DNA of 35,762 bases from Trichormus variabilis 0441. Its GTDB lineage: Bacteria > Cyanobacteriota > Cyanobacteriia > Cyanobacteriales > Nostocaceae. Under the pieces are notes generated by a model, which saw only the letters and a list, made by a program, of their open reading frames with translations, was not told the origin of the DNA and made no database searches. Every line of letters starts with the position of its first letter. Positions within the stretch are counted from its first letter, which is position 1. Where the stretch lies: contig NZ_CP047245.1 of assembly GCF_009856605.1 (NCBI RefSeq), positions 1 to 35,762 of the forward strand, in the 5' to 3' direction. The translations under genes were made by a program, and so were the position numbers. This document shows positions 24,910 through 34,151 of the stretch, in pieces.

Positions 24910-25296
24910 ATGGAAGATAGATCAATAAAAATTGGAAAAAATATTGGTTCTCCTTCAAACACAGGATATATTGGCGGAGATGTTATCAATGAAGTTAAAG
25001 ATTCTTTGAATACATATACTCAAGAGCAGAAACAGAGACTTTCTGAAGCTGCTGCTGAGATTCAGGAACTTCTTCGTCAGCTTGAGAAGTCATATCCGAC
25101 CGACACAACTACAGGAAAGATGACAGTAGCAACTGAAGCTATTAAACACATTGACAGTAATCCAAAATTGCATGATCGGATTCTTAGTGCTTTAAAAGCA
25201 GGTGGAGTTCAAGCTTTGGCGCAATTGCTCAATCATCCCGCAGCAAGTTTTGTGATTAGCGCTCTTGAAGACTGGCAGAAAAGTAAAGATATTTAA
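24910..25296 (+). CDS. Small soluble protein starting with the shared glycine motif
   Basis: The 128-residue protein has an N-terminus (residues 5-25) nearly identical to the last residues of the preceding gene product: IKIGKNIGSPSNTGYIGGDV. The rest is helical (TYTQEQKQRLSEAAAEIQEL...KAGGVQALAQLLNHPAASFV), resembling C-terminal helical domains found beside such glycine motifs in bacterial signalling proteins. Function is unknown. It starts 39 bases after the previous stop. The DNA repeat behind the motif (about 24793-24864 and 24923-24994) suggests duplication or recombination between the two genes. Confidence 0.7.
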   Translation: MEDRSIKIGKNIGSPSNTGYIGGDVINEVKDSLNTYTQEQKQRLSEAAAEIQELLRQLEKSYPTDTTTGKMTVATEAIKHIDSNPKLHDRILSALKAGGVQALAQLLNHPAASFVISALEDWQKSKDI

Positions 25297-25328
25297 AAGT
25301 AAAACTAATAGGGAACACCAAAAAATAA

Positions 25329-25691
25329 CGAGCGCAGATTTTACTGTTAGCAGACCCTACTCTTAAATGGTGGGGTAAGCGTCGTTGGCAGATAGAAGGT
25401 TGGTTTAAAACGGCAAAGCATCGTTTTGGGTTACATCGCTTCGGGCAAGGAACTCTGTTGGGTATGTATCGCTGGTTGATTCTTTCTCTAACTGCTTACC
25501 TTATTGCCCATTGGACTTATCTGCATATTCAACCAGCATCACCTCCTGATTGGGGTCTGGCTGCACAAACTGCCCTTGAGTCTATTTTTCCACAAATAGT
25601 TGTGTATCTTCTTTTACTTAATGTTGAACGGCTAACTCCCCTTGCACGTAGTCATGGTTTTGACATCCATATTTCCAGGTGCAAGAAGTGA
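25329..25691 (+). pseudogene. C-terminal fragment of an IS4-like transposase
   Basis: The frame is open from 25329 and reads WWGKRRWQIEGWFKTAKHRF, then GLHRFGQGTLLGMYRWLILS and a hydrophobic tail. The R(3)E(6)K spacing of IS4-group transposases is present; the preceding Tyr of the signature is not. The catalytic Asp residues and N-terminus are missing, and an in-frame TAA precedes the fragment. It is an insertion-sequence remnant. Confidence 0.75.
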
Positions 25692-26143
25692 GTATATCCT
25701 TCTTTAGACCTATCATAATTTTCTTCGCTGACTACTAGAACTATTTTCTAGTGCTGTGTTTGGGAGTTTTTATCAAGTGTTAGCGTGAAGAAGCAAAATT
25801 TTTGAGAGCGCTCATGCTCACTGGGATTCAACCCGAATTTTACTAACCTACCATCACGAATTGCGAGTGGCAGAGGTAACATCTCTGGAGTTGGAGAAAG
25901 ACTACAAGCTTGTAAATATATATTACTCTTTTTTAAAAAATTAATCTAAGTAAAAAAACGCCGTAATCGATGGAATCATTGCTGAGTAAGGATAAGGCAA
26001 ATATTGGATTAAACAGCTTATATTTTATTAAGCGGAGTGTTATTGTAAATCTACTGACACTGCTATTCTTTCTTAAAGACCTTTTTTACACATTTATACT
26101 TTAATTTAGGTTTACTTTATCCTGCAATAAAAGGAAATTAGAT
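25692..26143 (+). promoter_or_regulatory. Upstream region of the GTPase operon
   Basis: This 452-bp stretch has no gene I can support. It contains a 7-bp stem ACTAGAA (25734-25740) / TTCTAGT (25746-25752), possibly an insertion-sequence end, and very AT-rich DNA from about 25915. A TATACT (26095-26100) could be a -10 element, but no convincing -35 is seen. AAGGAA (26131-26136) is a ribosome site 7 bases before the GTG start at 26144; the nearby ATG at 26142 hits a stop at once. Confidence 0.4.
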
Positions 26144-26896
26144 GTGGGAGTAGTTTATATAGGCGATCGCAAAACAGGCAAAACCAATTTAGCAATGGAG
26201 TTAGCCAATCCTAAAAATGAATATGTCAAAGTAACAAGTTTAGATTATGAAAATCTTAAACAAAGACTGTATGACGTAAACACAGGTGAATTTAGAGCCA
26301 CAGATGCTGAACAAGCCATCTATGCAGAATACTTAGATATCCAAGTGCGTCTCCCGACAGGTAATAAACAAGTCCTAGTAGATTGGATAGACACGCCAGG
26401 AGAAGTTTGGCGGAAAACTTGGCAAGTTGATAACCAAGATAAATGGCAGAAATTCTTAGAAACAATCCACGAAAGTGAAGGAATTTTACTGATCCTCCCA
26501 CCACATCGGGGTCTAACTTTCAAGTCAGGTGTGGATACAGAGCAATTTATGAACCAACAGCAATGGTGTAATAGGTTTGACCGTTGGGTAGAATTTTTCC
26601 GTCAAGATTGCTCCAAAACAAGACATATTTTGATTTGTATAAACAAAGCAGACTTATTTTGTGATTTGTCAAAAGAAGCTGCTCAACTTGCTTATAATCC
26701 CAACGGCGCTCAAATGAATTGGCAACAACGCCACACTTATGTTTTACAAAGATATTTTAGACCGATTCACTCACAGTTAGCACAAATTAATAGCAATGTT
26801 TTAGGTTTATCAGTTCGCTGTTTTATCACTAGTATTTATAATCGTTCATTATTGGAATTACCTTGGATATATTTAGGCAGTTTTTTAGCTAGGTAA
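26144..26896 (+). CDS. P-loop GTPase 1 of the conflict/signalling locus
   Basis: The 250-residue protein starts at GTG 26144, set by the AAGGAA site. Motifs: Walker A GDRKTGKTN (7-15), a DTPGE switch II (Asp83), and NKAD (167-170) for guanine recognition, so GTP specificity is likely. The DxxGE form, with Glu where Ras-like enzymes have Gln, is also seen in GTPases 2 and 3. There is no TM segment. It resembles the DO-GTPase families described in GTPase-centred conflict systems. As the first gene of the plus-strand cargo run it probably acts with the next two. Confidence 0.85.
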   Translation: MGVVYIGDRKTGKTNLAMELANPKNEYVKVTSLDYENLKQRLYDVNTGEFRATDAEQAIYAEYLDIQVRLPTGNKQVLVDWIDTPGEVWRKTWQVDNQDKWQKFLETIHESEGILLILPPHRGLTFKSGVDTEQFMNQQQWCNRFDRWVEFFRQDCSKTRHILICINKADLFCDLSKEAAQLAYNPNGAQMNWQQRHTYVLQRYFRPIHSQLAQINSNVLGLSVRCFITSIYNRSLLELPWIYLGSFLAR

Positions 26897-26911
26897 TGGA
26901 GGAGAAGAAAG

Positions 26912-27736
26912 ATGGGTAATATTCGTGTAATTGGTCCACGAGGTTCGGGTAAAACAACTTATTTAGCAGCCCTAGCTTATCAGCCTGTACAACCAGGAAG
27001 TAAGACTAAAAAATTTCAAGTCCAGGCGATTAATGAAGACACAAGAAAATTAGCGGAAAAAGCTGAAGCTCTGATTATGGAAGGTGGTTCATTAGAGCCT
27101 ACTGGTGTTTTAGTTAAAACTATTGATGATGTACCTGTTTACTCATTCAATATCGAAATCAAAAAATTATTGCTCAGAGAAAAGCCCATAAACTTAGCAG
27201 TTAGAGATTATCCTGGTGAAATTTTTGATGAACTAGAAGTAGGGTTAACAAATCATATACAAACAGAATTTATTGATGAATGTTTAGCCAAAGATGTGGC
27301 TGGTTGTTTGATTATGTTAACCGAGTGGAAGCAAGGAACAGATAAACATTACAGCCGAGTTTTGCAACGCTTTATTGAATTGATGGACAGCCAAGGAAGA
27401 ATCAATGATTTGCGCCTAGCTGTGGCGATGAGTAAGTGCGAACGTGGGGAACTTTGGCCTGGTCGTTTAGACCCGGAAATAGATTTATTTAATACTCATT
27501 TACCGAAAACTACAAAAATATTAAAAGAAAAAATCCCAGAGCGCAACTTAAATTTTTATGCCATATCAACCTTTGGGGTTTTAGGACGCAATAACCCCCG
27601 ACCAAATCGAGTTGAAGAATGGGGAACGAATGGGAGAAATTCAATTTTGCGAGAGGCAAATCGTTGGCGACCTTACAACTTAATTGCCCCTCTTTATTGG
27701 CTGAGTACGGGTAGGAGAATGAGAAATGATGCGTGA
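26912..27736 (+). CDS. P-loop GTPase 2
   Basis: The 274-residue protein has a strong ribosome site (GGAGGAG, 7 bases before the ATG). Motifs are GPRGSGKTTYLAAL (7-20), RDYPGEIFDEL (Asp99) and MSKCERGELW (Lys175), the last taking the place of NKxD with Cys as the third residue. It is paralogous to GTPase 3, with the same TTYxAxLA after the P-loop, an SKCE/TKCE motif, an FGxLG block near the C-terminus and RWRPxxLxAPxYWLxTG at the end. The shared C-terminal block may be the dimer or partner interface. The gene overlaps the next one by 11 bases. Confidence 0.88.
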   Translation: MGNIRVIGPRGSGKTTYLAALAYQPVQPGSKTKKFQVQAINEDTRKLAEKAEALIMEGGSLEPTGVLVKTIDDVPVYSFNIEIKKLLLREKPINLAVRDYPGEIFDELEVGLTNHIQTEFIDECLAKDVAGCLIMLTEWKQGTDKHYSRVLQRFIELMDSQGRINDLRLAVAMSKCERGELWPGRLDPEIDLFNTHLPKTTKILKEKIPERNLNFYAISTFGVLGRNNPRPNRVEEWGTNGRNSILREANRWRPYNLIAPLYWLSTGRRMRNDA

Positions 27737-28631
27737 TTTGTTCAAGAAGATTTCTGCTGAACCCCAGCAAACTAGTTCCGTGTTGCGAGTCATAGGCGAT
27801 CGCTCTTCTGGCAAAACAACCTATATGGCCTCTTTAGCACGCTGGCCTAATGCTGACCCTTCTAGTCCCGTGCAGTCTGTGATTCCAGTTGGTGAAGCCG
27901 GACAAGAACTAATTAATAAAGCTCAAAATCTTCTTGAACAAGGATTAGCCCTCGAAGCTAGCAATCTCGATGCTAGTGCAGCTGATGTTAAAGATTACTC
28001 TCTGAGAATTACTCTTAAGGGTCAGTTTTCTTGGAAAAATGCCAAAGCCAGTGTTGCTTCCCAATTGATCAATCTCAATATCAGTTGCAAAGACTACGCA
28101 GGAGAATTTTTTGCTGATCTCCTCCAACAAGCAGGAAACCCAAAACTAGGAGATTACTTGGATGACTGTTCGCAAGCCACTGGAATAATGTTCTTAGTTG
28201 ATGGCAATAGTCGTCGCAAAGATATAGAGTATCTTGCAGGGTTGGATAAATTGTTGCCCTTGTTAGACCGTGCTGATCTGGTTACTGGAAAGCGGAGAAT
28301 CTCTCTTGTTTTGACCAAATGCGAACAATCGGAGTTGTGGGTTAATCGACATAAACCGGCATTTCTGGCTGAGGCTCGTTTTCCCCAAGTTTACCGAAAA
28401 TTGCAAACTTGGCAGCAAATGGGAGCCGGAACGGTGGATTACTTCACTACTTCGGCTTTTGGGATGTTGGGGAATACTTTCCCAGAACCCAACGTAAATT
28501 TACTTAGTCGTGGACGAGATGGAATCGCCGCAGTGATCAAAGACCCGAAGCGCTGGCGACCTTTTGGATTAGTGGCTCCAATTTACTGGTTATGTACAGG
28601 CGATCGCCATAAAGAATTAGATAAAGGTTAA
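27726..28631 (+). CDS. P-loop GTPase 3, paralogue of GTPase 2
   Basis: The 301-residue protein has an N-terminal extension of about 20 residues, then GDRSSGKTTYMASLARW (from 24), DYAGEFF (Asp123) and LTKCEQSELW (from about 196). It ends in RWRPFGLVAPIYWLCTGDRH, closely matching the GTPase 2 tail. GTPase 2 and 3 may work as an obligate pair with GTPase 1 as a third, more distant partner. A HIP1 octamer overlaps the P-loop codons. The next gene starts four bases after the stop, so translation is probably coupled. Confidence 0.88.
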   Translation: MMRDLFKKISAEPQQTSSVLRVIGDRSSGKTTYMASLARWPNADPSSPVQSVIPVGEAGQELINKAQNLLEQGLALEASNLDASAADVKDYSLRITLKGQFSWKNAKASVASQLINLNISCKDYAGEFFADLLQQAGNPKLGDYLDDCSQATGIMFLVDGNSRRKDIEYLAGLDKLLPLLDRADLVTGKRRISLVLTKCEQSELWVNRHKPAFLAEARFPQVYRKLQTWQQMGAGTVDYFTTSAFGMLGNTFPEPNVNLLSRGRDGIAAVIKDPKRWRPFGLVAPIYWLCTGDRHKELDKG

Positions 28632-28635
28632 ATAT

Positions 28636-30849
28636 ATGAATCCAGCAACTATTGAAATTCACGAATTTAGTACTGGTATTCGCCCAGAGAAAACTGCTGA
28701 TAACGGCTGGGTGTCACGGGGCTTCACCGGACAATATATGAATATGACGCTTCCATCTGTCCCCTCTCCGGTAGAGCGCTCCATCGCCAATCGGGAATTT
28801 GCAGTGACAGAAGGCGCGTCCAGCGACCAGCCAGCAATCATCGGCCGGGTCGTAGGGAGTGGAGAAAATGTTTGGTCGGTGGTGGCTGTAGTGACACGGG
28901 GAAGAGATGAGATAGGGCGTAGTTTGTCTGTTTATCGTTATTTTTTGTGTCAGGGAGATAAAGAAAATCTCCGCTTAATACTGGCTTGGTGGGAACGTCA
29001 AGGAATGCCCAAGTTTAACCCCTTTGACTCTAAAACTGTTAGGCAACCTAACTTATTTGATGTTAATTCCGTTCCGCCACCAAATATCTCACAAGAAGCT
29101 AGAGATTTACCTATGGATAGCTCTGACCCAATACTCTTAACACCAACACATCAATATAATTTGCAAACTATCAATATCTTAGCAATTAGAAAATTCAACA
29201 CTCATAGTAATGGTCAACCTGCTTCCTGGGCATTTAATGTTGAAGCCTTAGAACAACCTCGACGGTTTCAAGTAATTCAAGCAGCCAGTCAGCGTGCCTA
29301 TGAGATATTAAACAGAGCAATTAAAAATTTCCCGCAATTCTCAGCGCCAGTAATTGCAGATGAAGAAGCACTTAAATCGGCAATCCGGAGTTTGATTAAT
29401 AGTTCTCAAGTCAAACCTGAAGCAATCCAAGCCATTATCGAAGCTCTACAAAATCAGCAAATTTCCAAGGAATATTGGCACAGCTTATTTGATGGACAAG
29501 GAGCACAAACTGCATATAACCAGAAAATTTATAGTCCCCAAATGGTCAAGTTAATTACCCTCAGAGCAATGGTAATACCAGAAACCATAACGGAATTTTT
29601 AGCTTGGTTGAATGTCAAGCATCCTAAAGATAAACCAGACGAAAATCAAATTGTTTCTTTAGATTTTCAAGCATCTGTTCGTTCCAAATTTCCTAAAGAG
29701 AAGCTTGCCGATGGCATCAAATATATCTTACCAAAATTGCTAAAGCAAACTATTAAACCAGAATCTGTATATTGGTTGTTCAGTAATAATAGTGCGTGGG
29801 TATCTTGTCGGAAGCAGTTTATTGAAGATACTGTCAATGATTTAAACGTAATTAAGGAACATTTTCTCAATACTCAAGGAAAATCCACTTTTCCCAACGA
29901 GTTATTAAAGTGTGATAGTGAGAATTGGAAAAAATTAATCAGTTACTGGAAAATGGTTTATTCAGGTAAATCTTATGTTGAATATTACCAGCCATTTGCC
30001 GAATTATTTGAGTATATAAAAGAATATTATTTATCTGCCTATTTTTACCAAGTCAGCAGAGGCTTAGTCCCTAAAGATATATTTGATAAAGTCGCCCAGA
30101 AAAATAACATCCGTTCAAATTCTATGACTGTTTTAGATTTAAGACTGGAGCGAGAAGTTACTTGGTTTGAATCCTTGCTTAATTTTATTCTTCAGGAGTT
30201 TATCGTGCCAATCCAAATAGTTATCCCTCTTTCAATATTCATATTTATTGGTGGTTTATTTGTAGGTTCTAGATTTTTAGCCCCAGAACAGTCCACGGTT
30301 AAACAACCCATTTTCAAAGAATCATCAACAATTTCTGGTAATCAGGGTGATCGAGATATTCCTGAATTTAATAAAAATGGTCAGATAAAGAGCAATACAT
30401 CTGTTAGCGGATCGGATATACCACTAGAGCTTAACAATAAAAAAACTCCTACAGCTACTCTCAAATCTCTTGATTTAAATAAAGGACTTCAGAAGTTTAA
30501 TACAACTAGCAAAGTCATTCAAAAAATTGTTAGTGAGCTTGCGAACGAACTGAATCGAGATCCACAGGAAATTCAAACAGCACTCAAGTTTATATTAAAG
30601 GATACCCAACTTGATTATGCAGGAGCTATTGACCAAGAACGCAATGGAACAGATTTAGTTAAAGAGCAAAAAAGATGGGTAAGAGCCATTTACAAGTACC
30701 AGGAAGGTATAGATCCAAGCAATGCCTATGGCATCATGACTGACCCTGAAAATCAAAGTGGTGGTAAAACATATAAGGACTTGAAGCAAGATATAAAAAA
30801 ATACTTTAACCCAGATTATCAAGGGGAAAATCCCCCAAGAATAAGATAA
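28636..30849 (+). CDS. GAP1-like GTPase-associated protein with a single TM segment
   Basis: The 737-residue protein has an N-domain (about 1-125: SRGFTGQYMNMTLP, FAVTEG, GRDEIGRSLSVYRYFLC) that resembles the GAP1 N-terminal domain found beside DO-GTPases in conflict systems; this match is recalled. The middle (about 200-500) is helical and Trp/Lys-rich. One TM helix lies at about 525-552 (PIQIVIPLSIFIFIGGLFVG). It is followed by a Ser/Thr-rich linker and a C-terminal ~110-residue helical domain (IVSELANELNRDPQEIQTAL), probably periplasmic. It could carry a GTPase state across the membrane. It lies four bases after GTPase 3. Confidence 0.75.
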   Translation: MNPATIEIHEFSTGIRPEKTADNGWVSRGFTGQYMNMTLPSVPSPVERSIANREFAVTEGASSDQPAIIGRVVGSGENVWSVVAVVTRGRDEIGRSLSVYRYFLCQGDKENLRLILAWWERQGMPKFNPFDSKTVRQPNLFDVNSVPPPNISQEARDLPMDSSDPILLTPTHQYNLQTINILAIRKFNTHSNGQPASWAFNVEALEQPRRFQVIQAASQRAYEILNRAIKNFPQFSAPVIADEEALKSAIRSLINSSQVKPEAIQAIIEALQNQQISKEYWHSLFDGQGAQTAYNQKIYSPQMVKLITLRAMVIPETITEFLAWLNVKHPKDKPDENQIVSLDFQASVRSKFPKEKLADGIKYILPKLLKQTIKPESVYWLFSNNSAWVSCRKQFIEDTVNDLNVIKEHFLNTQGKSTFPNELLKCDSENWKKLISYWKMVYSGKSYVEYYQPFAELFEYIKEYYLSAYFYQVSRGLVPKDIFDKVAQKNNIRSNSMTVLDLRLEREVTWFESLLNFILQEFIVPIQIVIPLSIFIFIGGLFVGSRFLAPEQSTVKQPIFKESSTISGNQGDRDIPEFNKNGQIKSNTSVSGSDIPLELNNKKTPTATLKSLDLNKGLQKFNTTSKVIQKIVSELANELNRDPQEIQTALKFILKDTQLDYAGAIDQERNGTDLVKEQKRWVRAIYKYQEGIDPSNAYGIMTDPENQSGGKTYKDLKQDIKKYFNPDYQGENPPRIR

Positions 30850-30863
30850 TAGCAAATAAAAAT

Positions 30864-31949
30864 ATGAGAATATATCTTTATATATTAGCTGGCATAATAT
30901 CAGCACTACTTGGCTGGAACATAGGTCAATTCCTCCTTACAGATTTAGGTTTACTAAAACCATTTCCCGAAATCATTTTATTTCCCTGTGTTGCTATATC
31001 TCTAGCAATTGGCATGGTAATGAATGAAATATTTATCAGTAACCCCACTCGACCTAAACTCAGCTTTCGTATTGCCAAAACTCCTCTATTAATTGCCTTT
31101 GGTTTAGGACTGTTGGCAGGTTTAATTGCGGGAGGAATTTCCCAAATTCTCTTTTTGCCGCAAATTCGTGTTCCTACTCCAATTGTGAGAAGTCTTGGCT
31201 GGCTTTTAATTGGTGCTTCAGTTGGTTTAGCTGAGGGTTTAACATGGCGTTGGCACAGCATGGAAGCTGGTGATGCTAAACGTTTTTGGCAACGGTTTTT
31301 CACTAGCTTAATTGGTGCTAGCACCGCAAGTTTAGTCGCTGCGGGATTATTTGAATACATCCGTAAAGCTTTGGGTACAATGCCACCAGAGTTTCAAGGT
31401 ATTGAAGATCCTTTAGGATTTTCAATTTTGGGTTTGTTGTTAGGTTTAGTATTTAGTATTACTAATTCTCCCAGTTATTTAGGTGCTTTGAGAGCAGGTG
31501 CAGGTTTTGAGTACACAGGCCCAAATTATGTAGATATTGATACACAATTTCAGTCTGTTGACCAAAAAATTCCCTATATAGATAATTCATTACTCAAGTT
31601 TGTAAGTGAAGGTGATACCTATGAAATTGAAGAAGGTTTATCAATTCAATTACCGGGGACTGGAACGATTAGAATCGGTTCTGCTGTGAAAAAATCACAT
31701 ATTTATATCCCGAATTTACCTCTTCATGTTGCTGATTTAATCTTAAAAAAACGCGAAGCAATTTTGTCTCCTAATCCTCAGTCTTTCAAAACTATAGAGG
31801 TCAACGGTGAACGCTTAACATCCCGCCGAGAGATTCGTTTAAAACACAACTATGTTTTGACATTTCATACAGTAAAGACAGATGGCAACAATGAAGAAAA
31901 ATTTTATCGTTTCGTCTACTACAATCGATTTCTTGACCCGCAAGCTTAG
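30864..31949 (+). CDS. Polytopic membrane protein with FHA-like C-terminal domain
   Basis: The 361-residue protein has about six TM helices in the first ~215 residues (for example LYILAGIISALLGWNIGQF, LIAFGLGLLAGLIAGGIS, ILGLLLGLVFSI). A soluble C-domain (about 245-361) has the strand pattern TIRIGSAVKKSHIYIPNLPL...IEVNGERL, like an FHA fold but without the full phosphothreonine pocket. It resembles the TM plus FHA-like half of the protein at 794-2572, suggesting a duplicated module. It starts 14 bases after the GAP1-like gene and overlaps the next gene by 59-68 bases. It may anchor the cytosolic phospho-signalling parts. Confidence 0.78.
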   Translation: MRIYLYILAGIISALLGWNIGQFLLTDLGLLKPFPEIILFPCVAISLAIGMVMNEIFISNPTRPKLSFRIAKTPLLIAFGLGLLAGLIAGGISQILFLPQIRVPTPIVRSLGWLLIGASVGLAEGLTWRWHSMEAGDAKRFWQRFFTSLIGASTASLVAAGLFEYIRKALGTMPPEFQGIEDPLGFSILGLLLGLVFSITNSPSYLGALRAGAGFEYTGPNYVDIDTQFQSVDQKIPYIDNSLLKFVSEGDTYEIEEGLSIQLPGTGTIRIGSAVKKSHIYIPNLPLHVADLILKKREAILSPNPQSFKTIEVNGERLTSRREIRLKHNYVLTFHTVKTDGNNEEKFYRFVYYNRFLDPQA

Positions 31950-33174
31950 TTTATCAATGCTCATGGTAGCTGCGTTTGCATCTCCCAGTTTTGGACAAGC
32001 CAAAGTAGCAGAAATTGTGGGTAAGCCTACTGTTAATGATGACCGAGTGACTATTCGCATCAAAGTCAAAAGTGCCGAAGAAAGACCAATTATGGGTCTA
32101 CAAGATACTGATTTTAAATTATTAGTAGATCAAAAAGAAGCTGTATTTAAAAATAAAGATTGGAAAAGTCCAGAAGAAACTACACCACCACCAGCCTGGA
32201 TTATCGTCCTACTAGATTTTAGTGGCAGTATGAACAAGCTAGATAGTAGAGGGACAAAAAAAATTGAGGGGGCAATTAAAGCCATTCGCCAGTTAACTAG
32301 CGTCTTAAAAGACCGTGGAGAAAATACCCAAGTAGCAATTGTTCCTTTTGGTGAAGCTGGTGCTAATTGTCCTCAAGGATATCCTGTGAATAAAGATACT
32401 CTTGATAAGTTTTTTGCTGCTAATGATTTTAAGCTACAAAATAATCTTGATTACTTAGCAAGTTTAACTCCCTGCGCTTCTACCAACCTTTACGAACCTT
32501 TAAAAAAAGCAGTCAAGTTCTTAGCCAATACGTCAGACTCTCGCTTTTATCTGCCTAAAGATTCTCCTCAAACCCCACCTAGACTTTCAATTATTCTTCT
32601 GTCTGATGGTTATCACAACTTTGCCAATGAAGCCCAGGATTTTCAAAGTTTAACCACTCTTTTAAAAAGAAACACTAATATCATAGTTCATACTTTGGGG
32701 TATGGTTTAACCCCCGAACAATTAGCTCAAAAATATAAGCTTGGTAAACCAGCTACTCGTGCAGATATTAATAGCGGTAAGGTTCCAGAAGCAGAATTTG
32801 TAGATCAACAAAGGTTAGCTGAAATAGCCAAAATTACCGGCGGAATAGCTGAGTTTTCGGGAGATGCGGAAGCCATTGCTGAAAATCTCCGAATTTTCCT
32901 CAATGCTTTGCTAGGAGAGTACGAAATTACCTATACCCAACCTAACGCCGAACGTGGTTCTAAACATGATGTACAGGTTGTAGTGACTTCCTCAACCAAT
33001 AAACCAGTGAAGTCTCCAGCAAAAGCTTACACAATAACCGTGTTTGGTAGGTCGCTTCCTTTAGCAGTGCGACTGGCTATGTTGGCGTGCATTTTAGTTT
33101 TAATTTCATTGGGTGGTATCTTGCCATTTTACTTTTGGGGTCAACACTTAAAAAAAGAAGCACTAGGAGATTAA
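31891..33174 (+). CDS. Secreted, C-terminally membrane-anchored vWA protein
   Basis: The product has about 427 residues from the ATG at 31891 (MKKNF); an ATG at 31882 adds three. Either start lies inside the preceding gene. A signal peptide with a long basic N-region ends near ASPSFGQA. The vWA domain has MIDAS DFSGSMNK, a LTPCASTNLYEPLKKAV loop and ILLSDGYHNF, so the metal site is complete. One TM helix (about 395-417, LAMLACILVLISLGGILPF) anchors it. The vWA domain therefore faces the periplasm, the opposite side from the vWA protein at 3085. It may pair with the polytopic FHA-like protein encoded just upstream, as a split form of the fused 794-2572 protein. Confidence 0.85.
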   Translation: MKKNFIVSSTTIDFLTRKLSLSMLMVAAFASPSFGQAKVAEIVGKPTVNDDRVTIRIKVKSAEERPIMGLQDTDFKLLVDQKEAVFKNKDWKSPEETTPPPAWIIVLLDFSGSMNKLDSRGTKKIEGAIKAIRQLTSVLKDRGENTQVAIVPFGEAGANCPQGYPVNKDTLDKFFAANDFKLQNNLDYLASLTPCASTNLYEPLKKAVKFLANTSDSRFYLPKDSPQTPPRLSIILLSDGYHNFANEAQDFQSLTTLLKRNTNIIVHTLGYGLTPEQLAQKYKLGKPATRADINSGKVPEAEFVDQQRLAEIAKITGGIAEFSGDAEAIAENLRIFLNALLGEYEITYTQPNAERGSKHDVQVVVTSSTNKPVKSPAKAYTITVFGRSLPLAVRLAMLACILVLISLGGILPFYFWGQHLKKEALGD

Positions 33175-33182
33175 TTACAGCA

Positions 33183-34055
33183 ATGAATATTCTACTCAAG
33201 TTAGCATCTCCACTTTTTGTAATTCCGTTAATTGTCTCTGGCTGTACTTCTTCTTCAGGAAATACACAAAATGTAATTTCTCCCAATCCCAGTAAATGTC
33301 CAGATAAATCTGATGCTGTTCTTGATGCAAAAAAAGTCAAAACTATTAACCTTAGTACACAAAAGATTACAGAATCAGGAATAGTTAATCAGGATAAATC
33401 TGTCGGATATGTTTTTGAAGCTCAAGCAGGTCAAAAGTTAGTTTATAACACCATTCAAAAGGTTTGTATTTCGGTTTATACCCCTGACAATCAACTTCTC
33501 AATAGTGGCGTTCTACCCATAACTGGAAAATACACCGTTCAAATTGCCATACCTCAAGGTTCAACAACTTTTGATTTAGCTATGAATTTAGAAACACAAT
33601 CAACACCATCTGTTCCATCTCCTACTGTCACTCCCACAACTGTCAACCCCCCTTTAGTGACTACTCCCCCATCTGTTAGTCCCAGTCCTACACCTACAAA
33701 TACATTCATCTCTCGCCCATTGCCAACCAAATTAATAGAAGATTACTTTGCCGAAATTAATAATGATCAGTATAGAAATGCCTGGAATATTTTACCTGTT
33801 GAACTTCAGGAAGATAAAAAACTCCATCCCAATGGCTACGATTCTTTCTTGGAATGGTATAAGGGTAAAGTTGATTTTATCAATATTCATAATATTTCGT
33901 TGGTGGAATCTAATCAAAATTCTGCGACGGTCAAAATGAAAAGCACTTATGATATGAAGTCCGGAAAAAAAGCTCCTGTGAATCTTAAATTTTACATGAT
34001 TTGGAATAAAAGTAAGCAAAAATGGGATATTAGCGAAACTAAAGTTATTGATTAA
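33183..34055 (+). CDS. Lipoprotein with shared beta domain and NTF2-like C-terminal domain
   Basis: The 290-residue protein starts at ATG 33183, which gives a clear lipoprotein signal (MNILLKL...IVSGC, Cys21); an upstream in-frame start is rejected because it buries this signal. After the Cys comes a ~100-residue beta domain with CPDKSDAV, SVGYVFEAQAGQKLVY, VYTPDNQLLNSG and ITGKYTVQ, close to that of the next gene. A Pro/Thr/Ser linker follows (about 140-180), then a C-domain (IEDYFAEINNDQYRNAWNIL) with an NTF2-like look. It is probably an outer-face sensor or carrier in the envelope part of the system. Confidence 0.82.
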   Translation: MNILLKLASPLFVIPLIVSGCTSSSGNTQNVISPNPSKCPDKSDAVLDAKKVKTINLSTQKITESGIVNQDKSVGYVFEAQAGQKLVYNTIQKVCISVYTPDNQLLNSGVLPITGKYTVQIAIPQGSTTFDLAMNLETQSTPSVPSPTVTPTTVNPPLVTTPPSVSPSPTPTNTFISRPLPTKLIEDYFAEINNDQYRNAWNILPVELQEDKKLHPNGYDSFLEWYKGKVDFINIHNISLVESNQNSATVKMKSTYDMKSGKKAPVNLKFYMIWNKSKQKWDISETKVID

Positions 34056-34151
34056 TATTCAACAAGTAAAAATAAATATTTTATGATCAATAAAATTTTT
34101 CCTAAATATTGAGCCTGATAAATCAAACAATATTATTCACTATCAAACATT

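Noticed and set aside
33087..33182. N-terminal extension of the first lipoprotein
   Set aside because: It overlaps the vWA gene and would bury the lipoprotein signal that begins at 33183.
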